From contig DBIX01000003.1 of assembly GCA_002297005.1 (NCBI GenBank), positions 1-26,765 on the forward strand: a stretch of 26,765 nucleotides of DNA, in the 5' to 3' direction. This document shows, in pieces, positions 22,257-26,765 of the stretch. The translations under genes were made by a program, and so were the position numbers. Positions within the stretch are counted from its first letter, which is position 1, and each line of letters starts with the position of its first letter. The DNA comes from Cyanobacteria bacterium UBA791 (GTDB lineage: Bacteria > Cyanobacteriota > Vampirovibrionia > Gastranaerophilales > Gastranaerophilaceae). The notes under the pieces are model-generated. The model was not told the origin of the DNA. It was given only the letters and a program-made list of their open reading frames with translations, and ran no database searches.

Positions 22257-22286
22257 AAACGACGTGGGGACGTACTGGCTTTTGAC
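22257..22286 (+). repeat. ssrA 5' end (direct repeat 2)
   Basis: Exact repeat of 22099-22128, 158 bases apart. This copy is continuous with a canonical tmRNA body, so it is taken as the functional 5' end (from 22266). Confidence 0.92.
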
Positions 22287-22665
22287 AGGACGTTTGTTGG
22301 AAACAGGTTGCGAGTCCGAGAGCTGTTCTCGGTTATCAACGAGCAAACTAAAATGAATGCTACAGATAACGTTGTAGTTGCTGATTTTTCAAGAGCTAAC
22401 GCTCTAGCTGCTTAATTAACGCAGTTCAGCCTCTCATAGTTGCCCAGCTTGCCGGTGCTATGGGACCACCCATGCAAGATGCAGTATGTTGATGATAGTA
22501 GACATATCAAGATAACTATTAAGGTGCGTATCACTAAAAAAGACTTTGTTAAAATTGTAGAGGTTTGTTTTTTCCTTGATTTTAACGAGAGAAATAAAAA
22601 CTACATTCGTAGAGGCTTGTTTACTTCCGTTTTGGACAGGGGTTCGACTCCCCTCGTCTCCACCA
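22266..22665 (+). ncRNA. ssrA: Transfer-messenger RNA (tmRNA)
   Basis: A 400-base tmRNA that rescues stalled ribosomes and tags their products for proteolysis. The acceptor stem pairs GGGGACG (22266-22272) with CGTCTCC (22655-22661), including the G3-U pair recognised by alanyl-tRNA synthetase, and ACCA is encoded. The 5' D-like loop starts GTACTGGCTTTTGACAGG; the 3' T-arm is AGGGG-TTCGACT-CCCCT. The tag reading frame runs from GCT at 22359 to TAA at 22413-22415 and encodes ATDNVVVADFSRANALAA, ending in the ALAA degron. It is a one-piece (not permuted) tmRNA. An additional 5' copy lies 158 bases upstream, giving an alternative but unlikely start at 22108. Confidence 0.95.
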
Positions 22666-22686
22666 TTATTTCAAAGTTTTATTGTC

Positions 22687-22703
22687 GAACCCGACAGGGG
22701 TTC
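22687..22703 (+). repeat. Partial duplicate of the tmRNA T-arm just past ssrA
   Basis: GACAGGGGTTC (22693-22703) repeats the T-arm entry at 22635-22645, and the preceding GTCGAACCC is the inverse of GGGTTCGAC in the T-loop. Together they form the hairpin GAACCC-GACAG-GGGTTC. It looks like a scar or degenerate attachment sequence. Confidence 0.5.
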
Positions 22704-22744
22704 TTCCCTCTCAAGAAAATAATATTAATATATACAAAAATCTA

Positions 22745-22778
22745 AATACGACCCAATTATGTCAAATTGGGTCGTATT
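22745..22778. terminator. Bidirectional terminator between ssrA and the nuclease operon
   Basis: A perfect 14-bp stem (22745-22758 with 22765-22778) with a six-base loop, in the gap between convergent ssrA and the PD-(D/E)XK gene. Both flanks are T-rich in their own direction (ATTATTGAGATATTTTT on plus, ATTTAGATTTTTG on minus). Confidence 0.85.
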
Positions 22779-22800
22779 ATTGAGATATTTTTAATTAGTT

Positions 22801-23910
22801 TTATTTGCTTTGAGCAATTGAATTAAATTTTTCACGAAGTGAATTAATTTCGGTTTCTATTGTACTAATTATTTCATCATTTGATTTAGAAAAAATTTCA
22901 ATATCTTTTTTGAAATGGTTTATCCATTTGTTTTCTGGTTTAATTGAATAAATTGAAAGAACTAATTTTTCTTTAAATTCAAGAGCAAAAAATAAAGAAT
23001 AGTTTGTTATATTATTCGAAATTTTTAAACTTTCATTGTTTATAATTTCTTTTGGAATAAATCTTACAACACAGTAATTTTTACCGTTGTAACCAAAATC
23101 TTTAGCATCTGCATTTTGCAAATTCATTTTTTCGTCTTTTACAACTTCACGCATAATATCAAAAATATCATTTTGAAATTCTGAAGTATACTCTTTCATC
23201 AAATTAAAAACATCTTTATATTTAGAATAAATTTCTCTACATTTATTTTTTGTTTCTTTATCTAGCATTGTATATTTCTCCTTAAGTATATCTGTGTATT
23301 GTTTTATTGATTGAGTAGCATTATCATTTTGGTTCATTGATTTTAATAAATCCAATAATATATAATAAACCTCTTTATATGTTATTGGATTATAACAATT
23401 AAGGGCTTTTGTTAATTGTTCTTCTGTTGGTAGATTAATATCAAGAAAAATATATTTTTGATTGTTATAATCTTTAAATTTTGAATACTTTTCTATAAAT
23501 TTTTTATAATCCTGACATTGTCCACCGTGTTCTATAGAACCATACTTGTTTTCAATTACGCAAACAAAATCATTGGTATAAAGTAATAAATCAATTCTAC
23601 GCTGTTCATTTGTGCAAACTTCTGTTTTTATGTTCATTGAAGTTGTATCTATATTAGATGTATCTATATTGGCTTCTTCTAAAAATCTTTTTAAAAATTT
23701 ATCGCCAAGATTATGATTTTCATTTGGATTCAATAACCAAGCTAGGAAATTTGAGTGTCTAATTTCATGATTATCTAATTTTAACACTTTAAAAATATTA
23801 AATTTGCTGTTTTCTTCTTCTTTTATATTTTTTATATATTTTTGCAAGTTTTTTATTTCTTCATCGTTCAAAAATTTATTCAATTCTTCTCGTAGCAATT
23901 CTTTTGTCAT
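22801..23910 (-). CDS. PD-(D/E)XK superfamily nuclease
   Basis: A 369-residue protein of the PDDEXK_4-type family. The N-terminal signature is HEIRHSNFLAWLLNP (48-62) followed by HNLGDKFLKRFLEE. The catalytic core is RRIDLLLYTNDFVCVIENK, with Asp107, Glu120 and Lys122 in the D...ExK pattern, then GGQCQDYKKFI with the helix that supplies the conserved Gln and Tyr. The C-terminal half (from 200) is lysine-rich and unassigned. I start at ATG 23910, with AAAGGT 6-7 bases upstream; longer frames to 23946 lack a ribosome-binding site. It follows the AAA+ gene by 60 bases (after frameshift correction) and ends the cassette. A defence or DNA-processing role is inferred from family and context. Confidence 0.85.
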   Translation of the reverse strand: MTKELLREELNKFLNDEEIKNLQKYIKNIKEEENSKFNIFKVLKLDNHEIRHSNFLAWLLNPNENHNLGDKFLKRFLEEANIDTSNIDTTSMNIKTEVCTNEQRRIDLLLYTNDFVCVIENKYGSIEHGGQCQDYKKFIEKYSKFKDYNNQKYIFLDINLPTEEQLTKALNCYNPITYKEVYYILLDLLKSMNQNDNATQSIKQYTDILKEKYTMLDKETKNKCREIYSKYKDVFNLMKEYTSEFQNDIFDIMREVVKDEKMNLQNADAKDFGYNGKNYCVVRFIPKEIINNESLKISNNITNYSLFFALEFKEKLVLSIYSIKPENKWINHFKKDIEIFSKSNDEIISTIETEINSLREKFNSIAQSK

Positions 23911-23970
23911 TTTTATACCTTTCTTATTTTTCATTAAGCATATCACAAATAGTCTTAGTCTTTGGTAAAA

Positions 23971-24082
23971 TTAAAAACCAATACTATTAGCAAGTTCTTT
24001 TGATTTCTTAACTTTAACTTCATCTTCAAGCATTTGTTTCAGGTCTTCGACGTCATCAGTCCCTAAAAAATCAATTTTCTTT
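23971..24082 (-). pseudogene. Frameshifted 3' end of the AAA+ ATPase gene
   Basis: Directly after the stop of the AAA+ frame, another minus-strand frame reads TVKKKIDFLGTDDVEDLKQM, a charged helix, and ends SKELANSIGF with TAA at 23971-23973. GLTAGDF before the stop joins smoothly to TVKKKIDFLG if one base is skipped near 24088-24092. This matches the usual C-terminus of such AAA proteins as I recall it (LTxGDFxxVKKK...IGF). It is a true frameshift, a programmed +1 shift, or a sequence error. Confidence 0.8.
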
Positions 24083-25984
24083 TTAACTGTTGAAATCACC
24101 AGCTGTTAAACCTTTTATATTTGCAAAATCAATATCGACATCTTTATTAAAAAAGTGTTTAAAACCTAGTTTTACCTGTTCAGTTGTCATATATTTAAAT
24201 TTGATTTTAAAAGTAAATCTACGTAAACTTGCTTCATCAAGAGAATCCATAAAATTTGTAGTACAAACAAATGGATAAGGATGAGCTTCCATCCAAGTAA
24301 GCATTTCATTTACTTGTGTAATTTCCCAATTTCTTTGAGCATTGGTTCTTGATTGCAAAAATGAATCAGCTTCATCAAATATCAATAAGGCTTTTTTGTC
24401 TTTAGCATCTTTAAACGCCTTTGCGATATTTTGCTCTGTTTCCCCAACATACATTGAAATTAAATCAGACGCTTTTTTAAAAATAACTTCCAAACCTAAT
24501 TTATCAGCAAGTTGTTTTGCATATTCGCTTTTTCCAGTTCCAGCTTCACCATAAAGGCAAAGTGAAAAATTCAATTTACCAGTATTTTTAATTTTTTCAC
24601 TCAAATCTTCAATATTAAAATCTGTATTTACAAGATTTATATCATAATTTTTAGATTTATTATTCAAATTAGATTTTTCTTTAATATCATGACCTCTATT
24701 TAGCAATTTTACTTGATTTTTAACAAAATCTTCAAATTTATTCTCCTCAGAATTTGTTAAACGAGTTAGCTTTATTGCATTTGTTATAATTGAAGAAGAC
24801 ATATCATATTTTTTACTTAATTCTAAAATTTTTTTGTCAGATATTTTAAAATTACTCTTTTTAAATTCTTTCTTTAAAAACTTTATTTGAATATCATCTT
24901 TTAATTCTTCAAATTTTACAGAATAAGTAAAGCGTCTTAAATATGCTTTATCCATGTTATAAATATCATTTGTTGTCCAAATTATAGGTGTAGTATTTTC
25001 CTCTAACAATTTATTTACAAAAGCTTTCGATTCTGTTTTTCGGTTAAACATTGTGTCTGTGAATACATCTTCTGCTTCGTCAAATAGAATTATTTGACTT
25101 GTTTTAAGGTTTTTAAATAGTGCTGTTTTTAGTTTTAAATTTGTAAGTCTATTGTATCTATTAACTTCATCACCATCTTTATCTTCATAAATAACTTCAT
25201 AGATAGGTAATTTTAAAGTTTTTGCAATAACTTTTGCCATTTCAGTTTTTCCTGTACCAACTGCCCCATAGAAAAGAATATTTATTCCTTTTTCTTTTTG
25301 AGTAATAGAATTTTTTATAATAGTTTTTACTGTATTTAATTCATCTTTTAAATGACTAAAATCACGAGTATTTAAAGCCGTTTTCGATTTAATTCCTATA
25401 ATTTTTTCACAAAGACTTTCCTTAGATACATTTGATTCATCCATAAAAATATTTTGAATATAACCAGAAAGTGCATCATATTCTAAAAATCCAAATTCTC
25501 TTAATTTATAAATAGACAAAACTATTTTACTTGATTTTTTTAAACAAATTTTGATACTATCTACAATTTCATTATGTTGAAAGCTTTTATTGAATATACC
25601 CAAACAAGAACTAAACGTAGCACTTATTTCTCTTCTGACAATAAAACCTAAAACTTCTTTTTCAATTTCAGACAAATTGAATATTTTTTGGATAGTTAAT
25701 AAAATATTTTCTCTTTGAGAGATTTGAACATTTTTTAGCTTATTATATTCCTTTTTTAAAAACGAAATGTAGATATTTATTTTGTCATTAGTTGATTTTC
25801 GGTTAATATTCTCATTATCATCAAATAAATTTAAGTTAAAATTTATACTTAAATCATCATAACAATCATTTAGTACCTCTGTAAGTCTTTCTATATTTTT
25901 TCTTTTTGCCGGTCTAGTTCTTGCACTTGACAATCCTTCAATCAAGTACTCAAGTAGCTTCTTTTGTTCAAATTCTTCTAGCAT
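24083..25984 (-). CDS. Double-AAA+ ATPase, frameshifted near its C-terminus
   Basis: A protein of 633 residues as read, with two AAA+ modules. An N-terminal helical domain (1-205) begins KKLLEYLIEGLSSARTRPAK. Module 1 has Walker A GAVGTGKT (240-247), Walker B ILFDEAED (299-306), sensor IIWTTND and LRRF (349-352). Module 2 has Walker A GEAGTGKS (479-486), Walker B LLIFDEAD (533-540), sensor FVCTTNF and LRRF (587-590). Both modules look catalytically intact. The CDC48-like double ring suggests a remodelling ATPase; the substrate is unknown. The gene ends early: about 38 more residues continue in another frame to 23971. AAGGAGA lies 4 bases before the ATG. It lies between a uracil-DNA-glycosylase-like gene and a nuclease gene on the same strand. 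Confidence 0.85.
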   Translation of the reverse strand: MLEEFEQKKLLEYLIEGLSSARTRPAKRKNIERLTEVLNDCYDDLSINFNLNLFDDNENINRKSTNDKINIYISFLKKEYNKLKNVQISQRENILLTIQKIFNLSEIEKEVLGFIVRREISATFSSCLGIFNKSFQHNEIVDSIKICLKKSSKIVLSIYKLREFGFLEYDALSGYIQNIFMDESNVSKESLCEKIIGIKSKTALNTRDFSHLKDELNTVKTIIKNSITQKEKGINILFYGAVGTGKTEMAKVIAKTLKLPIYEVIYEDKDGDEVNRYNRLTNLKLKTALFKNLKTSQIILFDEAEDVFTDTMFNRKTESKAFVNKLLEENTTPIIWTTNDIYNMDKAYLRRFTYSVKFEELKDDIQIKFLKKEFKKSNFKISDKKILELSKKYDMSSSIITNAIKLTRLTNSEENKFEDFVKNQVKLLNRGHDIKEKSNLNNKSKNYDINLVNTDFNIEDLSEKIKNTGKLNFSLCLYGEAGTGKSEYAKQLADKLGLEVIFKKASDLISMYVGETEQNIAKAFKDAKDKKALLIFDEADSFLQSRTNAQRNWEITQVNEMLTWMEAHPYPFVCTTNFMDSLDEASLRRFTFKIKFKYMTTEQVKLGFKHFFNKDVDIDFANIKGLTAGDFNS

Positions 25985-26044
25985 AATATCTCCTTATCTG
26001 TTTTTATTATAAGAGGGTATTATGTCAGATTAGGACGTATGTTT

Positions 26045-26749
26045 TTATCTTTTAGGAATCCAATTTATTTCTTTAGATTTATCAAAGCCCTTTAAAAATT
26101 CATTACAATCCTTAAATGGTTGATAATTCACATCTAGAAATCTTTTTGATGCACCATATTTATTTGACGGATGAGATGAACGTGAAATTTTTATATATTT
26201 AGTATTTAATTTCTTTTCCTTTGCAATTGTCAATAGAGTTAATTTATTGGCTTTACTTCCCCACAACATTATAAATAGTGGTTGTTCTGATTTTATTTTT
26301 TTATTAATTAAATTTTTAATTATTAGATTAACAATAGGTTTCCATTTTTTTATGTGTTCTGCTTGATTATCATGATTATACGTTAATGCTGTATTTAACA
26401 AAAGAACACCTTGCTCTTTCCAAGATGATAAATTTGTATAAAAACTATTATTATCTTCAAAATTACCAATTTTTGTAAAGATATTTTTTAAAGAATCACT
26501 TGCATTTGAACTACCATCCTTATACGAAAAAGCTAATCCATGAGCTTTTTCTCCATTAGGATATGGGTCTTGCCCCACAATTACAGCATTTGTCTTTTCA
26601 GAAGTTAACCCCAAAAGAGCATTAAAAATATCATTTTTATCAACCGGTGTTTCTCTATTATCAATACACCAGTTAATATCATTAAGAAATGGCTTAATAT
26701 CTTCTTTTGTTAGCCATCCATTTTCTATTAATAATTCAAATTTTTCCAT
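26045..26749 (-). CDS. ung: Uracil-DNA glycosylase-like protein (UNG family)
   Basis: A 234-residue UNG-fold protein. Motif A is VIVGQDPYPNGEKAHGLAFS with the catalytic Asp61 (water-activating), the uracil-contacting Asn119 lies in GVLLLNTALT, and motif B is SSHPSNKYGA with His193. Classical UNG has GQDPYH and HPSPLS; here they read GQDPYP and HPSNKYGA, so this is a divergent member whose substrate may differ. Family 1 enzymes excise uracil from DNA. Length matches E. coli Ung (229). AGAGGT stands before the ATG. It is first in the minus-strand cassette within the window, 60 bases before the AAA+ gene. It may be the housekeeping enzyme or part of the acquired cassette. Confidence 0.85.
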   Translation of the reverse strand: MEKFELLIENGWLTKEDIKPFLNDINWCIDNRETPVDKNDIFNALLGLTSEKTNAVIVGQDPYPNGEKAHGLAFSYKDGSSNASDSLKNIFTKIGNFEDNNSFYTNLSSWKEQGVLLLNTALTYNHDNQAEHIKKWKPIVNLIIKNLINKKIKSEQPLFIMLWGSKANKLTLLTIAKEKKLNTKYIKISRSSHPSNKYGASKRFLDVNYQPFKDCNEFLKGFDKSKEINWIPKR

Positions 26750-26765
26750 TTTTACCTCTTTCTTT

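Noticed and set aside
22079..22339. Open frame of 86 codons on the minus strand across the ssrA repeats
   Set aside because: It is antisense to structured RNA and the repeat, with no start signals.
22108..22665. A 558-base tmRNA starting at the first 5' copy
   Set aside because: The first copy lacks the D-arm continuation. The second copy gives a canonical 400-base molecule.
22440..22745. Open frame of 101 codons on the plus strand
   Set aside because: It lies mostly inside the tmRNA 3' half and has no ribosome-binding site or protein-like composition.
1..26765. CRISPR arrays, IS elements, tRNA or rRNA genes
   Set aside because: No regularly spaced repeats, no transposase motifs and no cloverleaf other than the tmRNA were seen by eye.

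Overview
The window is an A+T-rich bacterial chromosome segment. It probably comes from a non-photosynthetic relative of Cyanobacteria (Melainabacteria/Vampirovibrionia, most likely a gut Gastranaerophilales). This is an inference from four things: a minCDE operon with a strong MinC/MinD match, a prenyl-diphosphate synthase followed by a divergent PAP2 (DUF212) gene as in cyanobacteria, a BFN-domain protein, and a large orphan protein whose N-terminus ends in an INFTGK-type motif that I associate from memory with this group. No photosynthesis gene is present.

Layout, left to right. (1) 44-1517, minus strand: a GT2 glycosyltransferase and a short ribosome-hibernation factor, preceded by a small cysteine-rich protein. 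(2) 1518-1915: a gene-free stretch rich in CATG words that can form long alternative hairpins. (3) 1916-3505: ridA-ilvA, a threonine deaminase with the enamine deaminase that clears its reactive product. (4) 3615-5974: minC-minD-minE, with MinE carrying a very long acidic tail. (5) 5987-6744: a HigBA-type toxin-antitoxin module between two near-identical copies of a hairpin repeat. (6) 6762-9618: mutL and fabH on the minus strand, with a DNA methyltransferase diverging from mutL. (7) 10653-13020: a tight minus-strand run of ruvC, a membrane protein, mtnA and a TM2 protein. (8) 13021-13384: twin AGTGT-N7-ACACT dyads, a strong promoter and a terminator that define a probable small RNA. (9) 13385-15709: rsgA, prenyl synthase, DUF212 operon. 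(10) 15720-17345: the large orphan protein. (11) 17558-19206: meso-diaminopimelate dehydrogenase and a DinJ/YafQ toxin-antitoxin pair. (12) 19254-21999: ruvB, a YibE/F membrane protein and a BFN-domain nuclease-like protein. (13) 22002-22665: the tmRNA gene ssrA, whose 5' end is duplicated around a G+C-rich 128-base insert. (14) 22745-26749: a very A+T-rich minus-strand cassette of a uracil-DNA-glycosylase-like protein, a double AAA+ ATPase (frameshifted near its end) and a PD-(D/E)XK nuclease. It lies just beyond ssrA and looks like the edge of a genomic island.

Most genes are ordinary housekeeping genes. The parts worth attention are the ssrA duplication and adjoining cassette, the MinE tail, the small-RNA locus, the repeat-flanked toxin-antitoxin module, and the recurring arrangement in which DNA-repair and GTPase genes start with a -10 box directly before the ATG and no Shine-Dalgarno sequence, suggesting leaderless mRNAs. 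All function calls come from reading motifs by eye; no database search was run.
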